Assembly: GCF_000165735.1 (NCBI RefSeq)
Contig: NZ_GL538194.1
Coordinates: forward strand, 1 to 36,850
DNA: 36,850 nt
Direction: 5' to 3'
Origin: Megasphaera micronuciformis F0359
Lineage (GTDB): Bacteria > Bacillota > Negativicutes > Veillonellales > Megasphaeraceae
In this document: positions 1 through 7,095 of the stretch, in pieces
How the letters are laid out: every line of letters starts with the position of its first letter
Position numbering within the stretch: the first letter of the stretch is position 1
Position numbers and translations under genes: made by a program
Notes under the pieces: generated by a model
The model's input: only the letters and a program-made list of their open reading frames with translations
Told to the model about the DNA's origin: nothing
Database searches by the model: none

Positions 1-1
1 G

Positions 2-52
2 GGGATATATTTTTCTTAATCTTTCGATGGCACTTGTTTGTGCTTTCTTTTT
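2..52 (-). pseudogene. Start of IS3-family orfB (integrase domain), cut by the window edge
   Basis: In the -1 frame relative to orfA the sequence reads KAQTSAIERLRKIYP, which resembles the beginning of IS3-family OrfB proteins. The overlap with the orfA end and the AAAAAG run at 47-52 fit the -1 programmed frameshift used by this family, although the run has five A's rather than the classic six. Only the first few codons are in the window, so the DDE catalytic domain cannot be assessed. Confidence 0.6.
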
Positions 53-567
53 ACAGATCTATTGGGTTTAGCAATTTCACGTATTTCTTTCATAAAGTCA
101 TCGTAAAAAGACATTTCATATTTCAGCCGAGCGATTTCAGCTTCTAGTTCTTTTATCCGTTCTTTGTCTGATTTAATACTTTAATCTTTTGAGGGTGGTA
201 TTAGTTCTTTCGGTTTCATAGATGGTCTACTTTTAGGGTTAGGTTGTAATCCTGAGATTCCTTCATCTAAGTATCTTTTTTACCATGCTGCGATTAGGCT
301 AGGATTATCTAAATTAAAATGTTCTGCTACTTCCTTAAAGGATAACTTATTTTTCCATCTGGTTTCAATAACTTTACGTTTGAAGTCTGCTGAAAATACC
401 TGTTTAACCATTTTTCTATTTATATTATGATTAATCTTAAATTTAAGTAACCACCCATTTACAGTACTTTCTGGAATCTCAAGTTCTTTAGCAATGCTAA
501 AAGAATTCCATCCTTTTTCAGAAAGATAAATAGCCTTTTCTTTTACTTCTTTTGAATATTTTGACAC
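16..567 (-). pseudogene. IS3-family transposase orfA, broken by two in-frame stops
   Basis: OrfA normally supplies the DNA-binding half of the IS3-family OrfAB transposase. From the GTG at 567, 11 bases after GGAGG, the frame runs through a helix-turn-helix protein containing SIAKELEIPESTVNGWLLKF and a second HTH-like region (FKEVAEHFNLDN). TAA stops interrupt it at 280-282 and 181-183. Reading through both gives RYLDEGISGLQP and then a leucine-zipper-like coiled coil (ERIKELEAEIARLKYE), as in intact orfA proteins. Both stops are one C-to-T change from CAA (Gln), so simple nonsense decay explains them. The frame ends at 16-18. The intact IS3 order makes the family call secure, but the copy should be inactive unless stops are suppressed. 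Confidence 0.85.
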
Positions 568-603
568 AAAAAACTGCACCTCCAAAAATTGTGTCCAATT
601 TTT

Positions 604-616
604 GGGGTGCAGTTCA
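604..616 (-). repeat. Terminal inverted repeat of the IS3-family element
   Basis: TGAACTGCACCCC on the minus strand, followed inward by CAAAAATTGGACAC. The TG start and C-rich stretch match IS3-family ends. The GGAGG ribosome site of orfA (579-583) follows a little further in. Confidence 0.65.
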
Positions 617-643
617 CGTAAAGAGAAACCTTCTTTTTAGTTT

Positions 644-1483
644 TTAATCATTCGTTGTAGCGGCGAGGTATTCGGCCGTGTCGGACAAGTAATTAACCGC
701 GTACGATTCAATATCACCCTTATCCACATGGGCGGCAAATTGCGGATCAATAGGCAACTTGGCTACGTGAGGAATTTCGTACTTTTTAGCGGCTTCGTCT
801 ACATGGCTCTTGCCGAAGATTGAATGTCTCTTATGACAGTCGGGACATTCAAAATAGCTCATGTTTTCTACGATACCGAGTACGGGGACCTTCATGAGAT
901 CCGACATGCGCAAAGCTTTTTCGACAATCATGGAAACCAGCTCCTGCGGTGATGTAACAACAATGATTCCGTCGATGGGCAAGGATTGGAAGACTGTTAA
1001 GGGTACATCACCGGTTCCGGGAGGCATGTCGACAAACATGTAATCAATATCTCCCCACAAGACATCCGTCCAAAACTGTTTAACCGCTCCACCGATAACG
1101 GGGCCTCGCCAAACAACCGGATCGGCAGTATTATCGAGAAGTACATTCATGGACATAACCTTAATACCCGTTGAAGTTGTTACAGGAATAATGCCGCTTT
1201 CATCCCCTGAAGCACGTTCATTCAAACCGAAAGCCTGGGGGATAGAAGGGCCTGTAATATCAGCATCAAGAATCGCCGTTTTATATCCGTGCTTTTTCAT
1301 TTGTACGGCTAAGAGGGAGGTTACTAAAGATTTGCCGACACCGCCCTTGCCGCTGACAACTGCAATGACGTGTTTTACGTGTGTTCCTTCATGCGGTTCT
1401 GCTAAGAGGCTTTGAGGTGCTTTACGATCGGAACAGTTGCTGGCACAGCCGGAGCAACTGCTTTTTGTACAATTTTCGCTCAT
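644..1483 (-). CDS. mrp: Mrp/NBP35-family P-loop ATPase, iron-sulfur cluster carrier
   Basis: A 279-residue cytoplasmic P-loop ATPase of the Mrp/ApbC/NBP35 family, which binds and transfers 4Fe-4S clusters to apoproteins. The N-terminus is cysteine-rich (C5, C10, C13, C17), as in NBP35-type members. The deviant Walker A motif SGKGGVGKS is at about 44-52, followed by LDADITGPSIP and the MPPGTGD switch near 153. A CPDC pair at 213-216 is the conserved cluster-binding CxxC. The start follows AAAGGAG. It has its own promoter and a long leader (described separately), and an IS element lies directly downstream. An Fe-S carrier suits a genome rich in Fe-S enzymes such as the IorA nearby. The family call is strong; the client proteins are unknown. 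Confidence 0.93.
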   Translation of the reverse strand: MSENCTKSSCSGCASNCSDRKAPQSLLAEPHEGTHVKHVIAVVSGKGGVGKSLVTSLLAVQMKKHGYKTAILDADITGPSIPQAFGLNERASGDESGIIPVTTSTGIKVMSMNVLLDNTADPVVWRGPVIGGAVKQFWTDVLWGDIDYMFVDMPPGTGDVPLTVFQSLPIDGIIVVTSPQELVSMIVEKALRMSDLMKVPVLGIVENMSYFECPDCHKRHSIFGKSHVDEAAKKYEIPHVAKLPIDPQFAAHVDKGDIESYAVNYLSDTAEYLAATTND

Positions 1484-1760
1484 TTATATCAATCTCCTTT
1501 AGGTATATTACGGGAACTTTGCAGCCTTAGCGGCTACGTATTGCTAAGGGGGTAAATAATGGTATCCCTCTTATGAGCAGCCCTTATTCATTGAAGGATA
1601 ACTTCTGCAAACTTTCGACGGACAGATGTATAAAACCTGTGTTGTAGTCTTGTACCATACGGCATGGCTCATTCTTCTTGTGTCGAGATGGGGTAACATC
1701 CGTGAGAGAAGCGTCATGATAACCATGCGGTCGGGATATAAAAGCTATCCTATCGTTCTC
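1484..1760 (-). other. Long structured 5' leader of mrp, possible regulatory RNA
   Basis: From the predicted start near 1754 to the mrp start codon there are about 270 transcribed bases with no convincing reading frame. On the minus strand several pairings are visible. UAUCCC near 1735 can pair with GGGAUA near 1565. AUGAGC near 1670 can pair with GCUCAU near 1575. CCAU/AUGG and CCUU/AAGG form small hairpins. Near the gene, CCUUAGC/GCUAAGG (7 bp) competes with GUAGCC/GGCUGC for the same bases, a switch-like arrangement. I do not recognise a known riboswitch, T-box, 6S RNA, RNase P or tmRNA signature. Confidence 0.4.
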
Positions 1761-1789
1761 ATTATAGGAAGGCGAATAACATATGTCAA
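1761..1789 (-). promoter_or_regulatory. Consensus sigma-70 promoter for the mrp transcript
   Basis: A perfect TTGACA (1784-1789), a 17-base spacer and a perfect TATAAT (1761-1766) on the minus strand. It begins 28 bases after the stop of the upstream desulfidase gene, with no terminator between them. Mrp can therefore be transcribed strongly on its own as well as by read-through. This is the best promoter match in the window. Confidence 0.85.
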
Positions 1790-1817
1790 TTATTCGGTAT
1801 TTTCGTATAAACTGTTT

Positions 1818-3116
1818 TTAAGAACGATTTTTCGTCATCATAATATGGAGGACTTCCTTGTCGGCAACTTGCATACCCTTAGTCGCGAAAGCCCCTATAT
1901 TTCGTATTGATTCGTCGGCGGTGTTGCTGACAAGGCCTTCGGCTCCACCGACACGAATTCCTTTACGAGCCAGAAAAACGGCTCTATAGGCGGCGTCGAC
2001 AGCCGTGGCGATTTTCAAGGAGCAGCCGTCTCCGGCACCGTCACAAACCATACCGATGTGTTCACCGGTCATATTGGAGATGACGGCTTCCAGCATTTCG
2101 TATGAACCGTCGAAGAGAAGGGTCATACCGGCCGCAGATCCCATGGCAGCCGTTGCTGTTGCACAAAGACCGGAAAGTTTAGGGTAAAAAGCGTGAATAT
2201 AAATCGCCGTAATATGTGAGAGTGCTAAGGCACGTATGTGGTCTTCACGGGATGACTTGAGATAGCGAGCCGTCACATTAACCGGGACGGTTGCTGTAAT
2301 GCCCTGGTCGCCAGAGCCGGCATTCGTCATTGCCGGAAACGGAGCTCCACCCATACGGGCATCGGAAGCAGCTGTAGTTTCCATAATCAGGCGATCGTGG
2401 AAGTTTTCGGGTATCATTCCGTTTTGCAAATCATCAAGCATGGATTTGCCCAGAGAGAGACCGTAATGATGGCGTAGGCCTTCAGCTGACAAGGCATCAT
2501 TAACGCGACCGGCCTCGGCCATGAACTCAATATCGGCTAAGGGAACGGTTTTTGCGAATTCATATAAAAGTTTTAGATTTAGTGTTTCCATAAAAGGCAG
2601 ATCGGGGTTGGTAGGAGATGCTGATTCGTCATCTTTATGGAAAATAACCTTTTCATCCGTTTCAATGCGGACAATGTTTGTATGTCGTCCTTGGATAATG
2701 ACGCGAACCCAGTGTGCATCCGCGGTAAGACAGACTTCGACATAAAGCGGCAGACCAGTGTCGGCAACTTGGACAGAAACTATTTTTTGGGCAATTAATT
2801 CTTTTGCCTTTTCCACATCGGTATCTGTTAGCTTACGAAGAACATCCAGACCGCCCTCGGGATCGCCGCCCGTAACGCCTACAGCCACAGCAATATCCAT
2901 ACCGGGAAGTCCCGTGCCGGGTACCTTGACGGCCATGCCGTTTTTCATGAGATTGGGTGATACGAAAGCAGCTATCTCGGTCGGTTCCGACTCTAAGTAT
3001 TTGCGAGCCGTAGCCGCAGCGTAGGCTAAAGCAATGGGTTCGGTACAGCCTGTGGCATAGACGACCTCTTTTTTCAAAACTTCAATGATACGTACGTATA
3101 AAGTGTTTTCAGACAT
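1818..3116 (-). CDS. L-cysteine desulfidase / serine-dehydratase-alpha-like protein (CyuA/YhaM, UPF0597 family)
   Basis: A 432-residue cytoplasmic enzyme of the UPF0597 family. Characterised members (CyuA, CdsB) break L-cysteine into H2S, pyruvate and ammonia with a 4Fe-4S cluster. Conserved features include ATGCTEP with C24, the glycine-rich VGVTGGDPEGGL region near 80-90, AGSGDQG near 266, GLCATATAAMG with C318, and CDGAGDGC with C358 and C365. C24 with two of the C-terminal cysteines are likely cluster ligands. It starts 25 bases after the stop of the gamma-glutamyltransferase-like gene, so the two are probably cotranscribed. Together they could turn gamma-glutamyl-cysteine compounds into amino acids and then H2S plus pyruvate; that link is inference. 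Serine dehydratase activity is an alternative. Confidence 0.85.
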   Translation of the reverse strand: MSENTLYVRIIEVLKKEVVYATGCTEPIALAYAAATARKYLESEPTEIAAFVSPNLMKNGMAVKVPGTGLPGMDIAVAVGVTGGDPEGGLDVLRKLTDTDVEKAKELIAQKIVSVQVADTGLPLYVEVCLTADAHWVRVIIQGRHTNIVRIETDEKVIFHKDDESASPTNPDLPFMETLNLKLLYEFAKTVPLADIEFMAEAGRVNDALSAEGLRHHYGLSLGKSMLDDLQNGMIPENFHDRLIMETTAASDARMGGAPFPAMTNAGSGDQGITATVPVNVTARYLKSSREDHIRALALSHITAIYIHAFYPKLSGLCATATAAMGSAAGMTLLFDGSYEMLEAVISNMTGEHIGMVCDGAGDGCSLKIATAVDAAYRAVFLARKGIRVGGAEGLVSNTADESIRNIGAFATKGMQVADKEVLHIMMTKNRS

Positions 3117-3141
3117 AGGTAAGTCCCCTTTTTTCGAATAG

Positions 3142-4746
3142 TTACCAGACAGCTACGTCCCCGTCCGTGCGAGGATCCGTAGCACCGGCAAGTATGCCGT
3201 CTTTATTTCGCCAAATAATCTGTCCTCGGCCGAATACGGCTATATCAGAATTTACAGTAACGCAATGCCCCTTTTCTCGTAAGGCGGCAACGAGGCGGGA
3301 ATCAAAGTCGGGTTCAACTTCTATGTTCTTGTCGCCCGTCCATTGCCAACGAGGCTTGTTCAAAGCCGATTGCGGATCCAGGTGCTCGTCTACTGTATCG
3401 ATAACTAACTGCAGTTGTCCTTGCGGTTGCATGAAGGCACCCATGATGCCGAAGGGACCGATAGGTATACCGTCTTTACTTAAGAATGAAGGAATAATTG
3501 TATGGTATGATTTTTTACGCGGTCCTACGGCATTGGGGGAAGTCGGGTCGGCACTGAAATTTCGTCCTCGGTTGTTAAGAGCGATGCCCGTTCCGGGAAT
3601 GACAATGCCCGAACCGAAGCCGTCATAATTACTTTGGATGAGGGATACGGAGTTTCCGTCCTTATCGGCCGTGCAGGCATATACCGTACCGCCATCGCTT
3701 ACGTCGGGGCAGTCCGGCAAGTGAGCTGTAGTGGAAATGCGGCGTTGTCGATTCAGCCTGCTTTCTTCAGAGAGAAAGTCGTCTGTTGATATTTTCATGT
3801 AGGTCGGATCGGCAATAGTTTTCTTACCGTCCGTTAGAGAGGCTTTTAAAGCCTCTATTTGCATATGCAGTTTTTCAACAGGGTCGGCAGTAGGCGGCGT
3901 AAGATTATTTAATATATCCAGTGCGGCACTTACAACAATACCTTGACCGTTAGGCGGCAATTCCCAAACGTCGTAATCTTTATATGACATTTTTACGGGG
4001 GTTGTCCAAGACGGCTTATAAGCACTTAAATCTTCGTGACGAATAAGTCCGCCTGTCATACGAGAGTATTCGTCTATTATGCGACTCAGCTGCCCCGTGT
4101 AAAGAGATGAACATGCCGTTTCGGCCAAGTTTCGTAAGGTTTTTCCGTGGTCGGGAAGCGTTAAGACGCAGCCTTCTTCGGTGGGCCCGTCAGAGAAGAA
4201 CGTATTGAAGAGACCGGAAAATTCAGACCGGTTCTTGTAGGGAGCATACTTTTTGTACTCGCTTTGTAAGAGTCGGGCTAAAACCGGCATGACGGCAAAG
4301 CCATTCTCCGCATAATCCACAGCCGGTTCGAAGAGACTTTTAAAAGGCAACTTGCCGAAACGACTGTGCAATTCATACCAAGCAGCCGGGGCACCGGGAA
4401 TCATAACCGGCAGCCATCCGTAGGAGGGGAGACGGTTTGGTATATTCGGATCGGATTGTGTCAGTTTTGCAGGGGAAAACCCGCTGCCGTTTAACCCGTA
4501 TAGATGTCCGTCCATATGAATAATGGCGAACAAGTCGCTACCTATACCGTTGCTTACGGGCTCTAAAACGGTAAGCGCAATAGCAACGGCTACTGCAGCA
4601 TCGACGGCATTTCCGCCTTTTTTTAACATATCCAGACCAATATGTGCCGCCAACGTCTGAGAGGTGCAAACCATGCCCTTGCGACCGTATACGGTGCGGC
4701 GAGGCCGGTTATATAAAGGTGTTGTAGTATTAAAACCCCATGACAT
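3142..4746 (-). CDS. Gamma-glutamyltransferase family protein (YwrD-like)
   Basis: A 534-residue Ntn-hydrolase of the gamma-glutamyltransferase family, which cleaves gamma-glutamyl bonds such as that of glutathione after self-processing. The start follows GAGGAGG. N-terminal GGNAVDAAVAVAIALTVLEP and NGIGSDLF are family signatures. The predicted autocleavage and nucleophile residue is T354 in DGGTVYACTADKDGN, followed by SNYDGFGSGIV and PGTGIALNNRG. No signal peptide or membrane anchor is visible, unlike E. coli Ggt, so this is probably a cytoplasmic member like B. subtilis YwrD. It is the first gene of a two-gene unit with the desulfidase-like gene. True substrates could be glutathione, gamma-glutamyl peptides or related amides. 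Confidence 0.88.
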   Translation of the reverse strand: MSWGFNTTTPLYNRPRRTVYGRKGMVCTSQTLAAHIGLDMLKKGGNAVDAAVAVAIALTVLEPVSNGIGSDLFAIIHMDGHLYGLNGSGFSPAKLTQSDPNIPNRLPSYGWLPVMIPGAPAAWYELHSRFGKLPFKSLFEPAVDYAENGFAVMPVLARLLQSEYKKYAPYKNRSEFSGLFNTFFSDGPTEEGCVLTLPDHGKTLRNLAETACSSLYTGQLSRIIDEYSRMTGGLIRHEDLSAYKPSWTTPVKMSYKDYDVWELPPNGQGIVVSAALDILNNLTPPTADPVEKLHMQIEALKASLTDGKKTIADPTYMKISTDDFLSEESRLNRQRRISTTAHLPDCPDVSDGGTVYACTADKDGNSVSLIQSNYDGFGSGIVIPGTGIALNNRGRNFSADPTSPNAVGPRKKSYHTIIPSFLSKDGIPIGPFGIMGAFMQPQGQLQLVIDTVDEHLDPQSALNKPRWQWTGDKNIEVEPDFDSRLVAALREKGHCVTVNSDIAVFGRGQIIWRNKDGILAGATDPRTDGDVAVW

Positions 4747-4804
4747 AGATGTAAGGCCTCCTCGTTATGTATTCGTTTCTACTATAGCACAGGAACGTTT
4801 TATC

Positions 4805-4833
4805 TTCACTAAACAATTTATTATAGTTATAAT
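4805..4833 (+). promoter_or_regulatory. Sigma-70 promoter for the lipid kinase gene
   Basis: TTCACT (4805-4810), a 17-base spacer and a perfect TATAAT (4828-4833), 32 bases before the start codon, which has AGGAGG at 4852-4857. A TATAGT on the opposite strand (4781-4786) may be the -10 for the divergent gamma-glutamyltransferase gene, but no good -35 accompanies it. Confidence 0.65.
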
Positions 4834-4865
4834 AAGGACAGATGAAATGATAGGAGGGCATACCA

Positions 4866-5813
4866 GTGAGCCGGTGTATGATGATTGTAAACCCTACGTC
4901 CGGGCGGGAAAAGGCAAAGTATTATAAGGACGACTTGTACGCTCAACTGCAAACTATGTTCGATGAAGTGGAACTGCGTGAGACGCGGCGTAGCGGGGAT
5001 GCCGTCAACTGGGCGAAAGAAGCGTCTAACAATAATTATGATGCCGTTTTTTCCATGGGTGGAGACGGGACTTTAAATGAAACCGTAAACGGCTTGGCTC
5101 AGGCCGGAAAAGAAATCAAGTTCGGCTTTGTACCCTTGGGAACAGTGAATGATTTGGCACGGGCTTTAAATATTCCCTTGCAGCCGGAAGATGCTATCGA
5201 CATGTTACGGGATTGCAAGTTGGTAAAAGTGGATATAGGTCGAGTTAATGATCGTTACTTTGTCAATACTGTTGCGGCAGGTGTAATGCCCGAAGCGGTG
5301 GGAAGCGTATCTATTGAACAAAAGACGCGTCTCGGCCCGATGGCGTACTTCCTTACAGGTCTTAAGGCCTTGCAATCACGCAGAACATCACTTTTTAAGA
5401 TTGAGTCGGACGAGGGAACGGAAGTCCGCAGATCGCCGCTTATCGTGGCAATGCTCACCAGTTCTGTCGGCAGTTTTAACAACATAGCGCCTAAGGCCAA
5501 GGTCGATGACGGTACGATTTGGCTGGCTGTGTTTAAGGAATTTAATTACCTGGATGTATTAAAGGTTATCCCGGAAGTCCTGGCGGGGTTACCCATAAAC
5601 TCGGAGTATATGACGCTGACACAGATAAAAAAAGCACGTATTTCCATTGTAGACGATGAGAAACTGTCGACTAATATGGACGGGGATAAGGGACCGGATT
5701 TTCCGCTTGAACTGGAAGTCTGCCCTTCGTTTCTAAGTGTTTATGTGCCTAGAAAGGCCGTTCAGACAGGGTTTAGTCCTATTGTCGTTCCCAAAGAATT
5801 ATTCCACGGATAA
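4866..5813 (+). CDS. Diacylglycerol kinase family lipid kinase (DgkB/YegS-like)
   Basis: A 315-residue member of the soluble diacylglycerol/lipid kinase family, which phosphorylates diacylglycerol or related lipids to recycle them into phospholipid synthesis. The GTG start follows AGGAGG at good spacing. Visible motifs are IVNPTSG at 7-13, the nucleotide-binding GGDGTLNE at 65-72, and PLGTVNDLARAL, the family's PxGTxNDFAR motif. The C-terminal beta-rich half contains the usual DDGTIWLAVF segment and MDGDKG. It stands alone on the plus strand between its own promoter and terminator. The exact lipid substrate is not readable from sequence. Confidence 0.9.
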   Translation: MSRCMMIVNPTSGREKAKYYKDDLYAQLQTMFDEVELRETRRSGDAVNWAKEASNNNYDAVFSMGGDGTLNETVNGLAQAGKEIKFGFVPLGTVNDLARALNIPLQPEDAIDMLRDCKLVKVDIGRVNDRYFVNTVAAGVMPEAVGSVSIEQKTRLGPMAYFLTGLKALQSRRTSLFKIESDEGTEVRRSPLIVAMLTSSVGSFNNIAPKAKVDDGTIWLAVFKEFNYLDVLKVIPEVLAGLPINSEYMTLTQIKKARISIVDDEKLSTNMDGDKGPDFPLELEVCPSFLSVYVPRKAVQTGFSPIVVPKELFHG

Positions 5814-5821
5814 CGTATTTG

Positions 5822-5847
5822 ACCGCTCCTGTAAAGGGGCGGTTTTA
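5822..5847 (+). terminator. Rho-independent terminator after the lipid kinase gene
   Basis: ACCGCTCC (5822-5829) pairs with GGGGCGGT (5836-5843) over 8 bp with one G-U pair, a 6-base loop, then a T-rich tail, just after the stop codon. Confidence 0.85.
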
Positions 5848-5913
5848 TTATTAACCGGAAGCGGCTTGAAGGCTGGTGTATCGTTGCCGACAGACAATAA
5901 GTTTTGAAAAATG

Positions 5914-5947
5914 AAAAGGCTGAAACTGCATGCAGTTTCAGCCTTTT
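5914..5947 (-). terminator. Perfect 34-base palindromic terminator after rpsR, usable from both sides
   Basis: Two 17-base arms (5914-5930 and 5931-5947) are perfect inverted repeats flanked by A- and T-runs. It lies 8 bases past the rpsR stop codon on the minus strand and also faces transcripts arriving from the lipid kinase side. Confidence 0.88.
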
Positions 5948-5955
5948 GTTCGTTA

Positions 5956-6186
5956 TTATTCAGCTGTGTACGGCAACAATGCAATCGCACGTGCACGTTT
6001 AATAGCTACTGTGAGTTTACGCTGATGTTTAGCGCAAACACCGGATACACGGCGAGGAAGAATTTTTCCTCGTTCCGTCGTGAAACGACGGAGTTTAGCC
6101 GTATCTTTGTAATCGATTTCTTCGATATGATCTACGCAGAAGTTGCAAACTTTTCTTCTGGGTCTTCTCGAACGATCTCTTCTCAT
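5956..6186 (-). CDS. rpsR: 30S ribosomal protein S18
   Basis: A 76-residue small-subunit protein that pairs with S6 on the platform of the 30S subunit. The sequence has the basic N-terminus [11 protein letters not shown], then CNFC and the later CAKHQRKL, so it is a cysteine-containing (potential zinc-binding) form. The central [22 protein letters not shown] is the S18 signature region. The start follows GGGAGGAATT. It is the last gene of rpsF-ssb-rpsR and is followed by a strong palindromic terminator. Confidence 0.97.
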   Translation of the reverse strand: MRRDRSRRPRRKVCNFCVDHIEEIDYKDTAKLRRFTTERGKILPRRVSGVCAKHQRKLTVAIKRARAIALLPYTAE

Positions 6187-6231
6187 TATATAATTCCTCC
6201 CTCTATTGGATTTGAAGGGATGTATTTGACT

Positions 6232-6657
6232 CTAGAACGGGATTTCTTCGTCCGACTCGCTACCTAAACCGTCAAAACCGGTATCGGATGATGCGGGTTT
6301 ACTTACAGGAGCGCCCATGCTCTGGGACGAATCGGAACCCATCGGCTGTGCTACAAAATCGGCGACGACTTCCGTGCGATAGCGTTTCTGGCCGTCTGCT
6401 CCTTCGTACGAGCGAACGGAGATACGACCTTCTACGAATACACGCTTGCCTTTGGCCAAATTGTTACCACAACTTTCTGCCAAATTACCCCATGCGACAC
6501 AAGGAATAAAATCAGTTAATTCGCGTTGTTCCGTACTTCCTGCAGGAATGTACGTGCGTGTGCAGGCTACGGTAAACATTGCGACTGCTTTACCTGTCTT
6601 GGTAAAACGGATTTCCGGGTCACGAGCTAAGTTTCCCAATAATTGTACTGAATTCAT
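6232..6657 (-). CDS. ssb: Single-stranded DNA-binding protein
   Basis: A 141-residue SSB that coats single-stranded DNA during replication and repair. The N-terminal OB fold (MNSVQLLGNLARDPEIR, then FIPCVAWGNLAE and GKRVFVEGRI) runs to about residue 105. A short Ser/Gly-rich linker follows, and the C-terminal acidic tip DEEIPF, which recruits partner proteins, closes it. It lies between rpsF and rpsR, the classic Firmicute arrangement, and starts after GGAGG 15 bases beyond the rpsF stop. Confidence 0.97.
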   Translation of the reverse strand: MNSVQLLGNLARDPEIRFTKTGKAVAMFTVACTRTYIPAGSTEQRELTDFIPCVAWGNLAESCGNNLAKGKRVFVEGRISVRSYEGADGQKRYRTEVVADFVAQPMGSDSSQSMGAPVSKPASSDTGFDGLGSESDEEIPF

Positions 6658-6674
6658 ATCCTTTGCGCCTCCGG

Positions 6675-6959
6675 TTATTCGCCGATCTTAACGATCAAAT
6701 GTCTCAAGATTTCTTCACGGATTTTAATGACACGGTCAATTTCGAAAATCGCATCCGGTTCAATTTCAAAGTTGATCAAGACATAGTAACCGTCGTTTTG
6801 TTTTTTGACGGGATATGCCAAGTGGCGTTTGCCCCAGAGATCGACTTTTTCAATCTTTGCACCGTTTTTTGTGAGAAGATTGCTGATAAACTCTACGATA
6901 GGAGTAACTTCAGCTTCTTCGAGCGGTTTTGCGATAAACATGACTTCGTACTTTTTCAC
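6675..6959 (-). CDS. rpsF: 30S ribosomal protein S6
   Basis: A 94-residue S6 protein, partner of S18 in the 30S subunit. The start chosen is the GTG at 6957-6959, directly after GAGGAGGTGATTTC, giving the standard KKYEVMFI beginning. An upstream in-frame extension has no ribosome site. Motifs include LWGKRHLAYPVKKQNDGYYVLINFE and DRVIKIREEILRHLI. It is the first gene of the rpsF-ssb-rpsR operon. The operon is probably autoregulated by S6:S18 as in other bacteria, but I did not find the CCG box of that motif. Confidence 0.97.
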   Translation of the reverse strand: MKKYEVMFIAKPLEEAEVTPIVEFISNLLTKNGAKIEKVDLWGKRHLAYPVKKQNDGYYVLINFEIEPDAIFEIDRVIKIREEILRHLIVKIGE

Positions 6960-6986
6960 GAAATCACCTCCTCTTCTGGACATATG

Positions 6987-7034
6987 GCCCTTTTTTGAAA
7001 AAAAGGGCAAGAAAGATGCTTGACCCAATCAAGC
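6987..7034 (-). promoter_or_regulatory. Two tandem hairpins in the rpsF leader
   Basis: On the transcript, GCUUGA/UCAAGC (7018-7034, 5-base loop UUGGG) starts right after the promoter. A U-rich/A-rich hairpin with a GCCC/GGGC foot (6987-7008) follows, 28 bases before the rpsF start. The position fits a ribosomal-protein leader. The second stem is almost all A-U. Confidence 0.45.
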
Positions 7035-7040
7035 TTTTAT

Positions 7041-7069
7041 ATTCTATCACATTCGGAAGGCGAACACAA
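7041..7069 (-). promoter_or_regulatory. Promoter of the rpsF-ssb-rpsR operon
   Basis: TTGTGT (7064-7069), a 17-base spacer and TAGAAT (7041-7046) on the minus strand. A TG one base upstream of the -10 makes it an extended -10 promoter. It sits just past the stop of the CoA-transferase gene. Confidence 0.65.
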
Positions 7070-7095
7070 GGAAAGAGGTGTGGAAAGGGAGAAGG

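Larger units (their letters stand above)
1..616 (-). mobile_element. IS3-family insertion sequence, truncated by the window edge and decayed
   Basis: The right part of an IS3-family (IS150-like) element. Its outer end at 604-616 reads TGAACTGCACCCC on the minus strand, the usual form of an IS3-family terminal inverted repeat. Inside it are the orfA frame and, in the -1 frame, the first codons of orfB, which leaves the window on the left. The element ends 28 bases from the stop codon of the mrp-like gene, so it landed just downstream of that gene. No target-site duplication can be judged because the other end is not visible. Confidence 0.85.

Noticed and set aside
1484-1760. 6S RNA, tmRNA, RNase P RNA, T-box or B12 riboswitch in the mrp leader
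   Set aside because: None of the diagnostic conserved strings for these RNAs could be found, so it is listed only as an unclassified leader.
1626-1910. 94-residue plus-strand reading frame opposite the mrp leader
   Set aside because: No ribosome site, unlikely composition, and it runs into the antisense of the desulfidase gene.
3167-3628. 153-residue plus-strand reading frame inside the gamma-glutamyltransferase gene
   Set aside because: It is a frame shadow with no ribosome site and no family resemblance. The same holds for other long antisense frames, for example 29041-29529 inside the ArnT-like gene.
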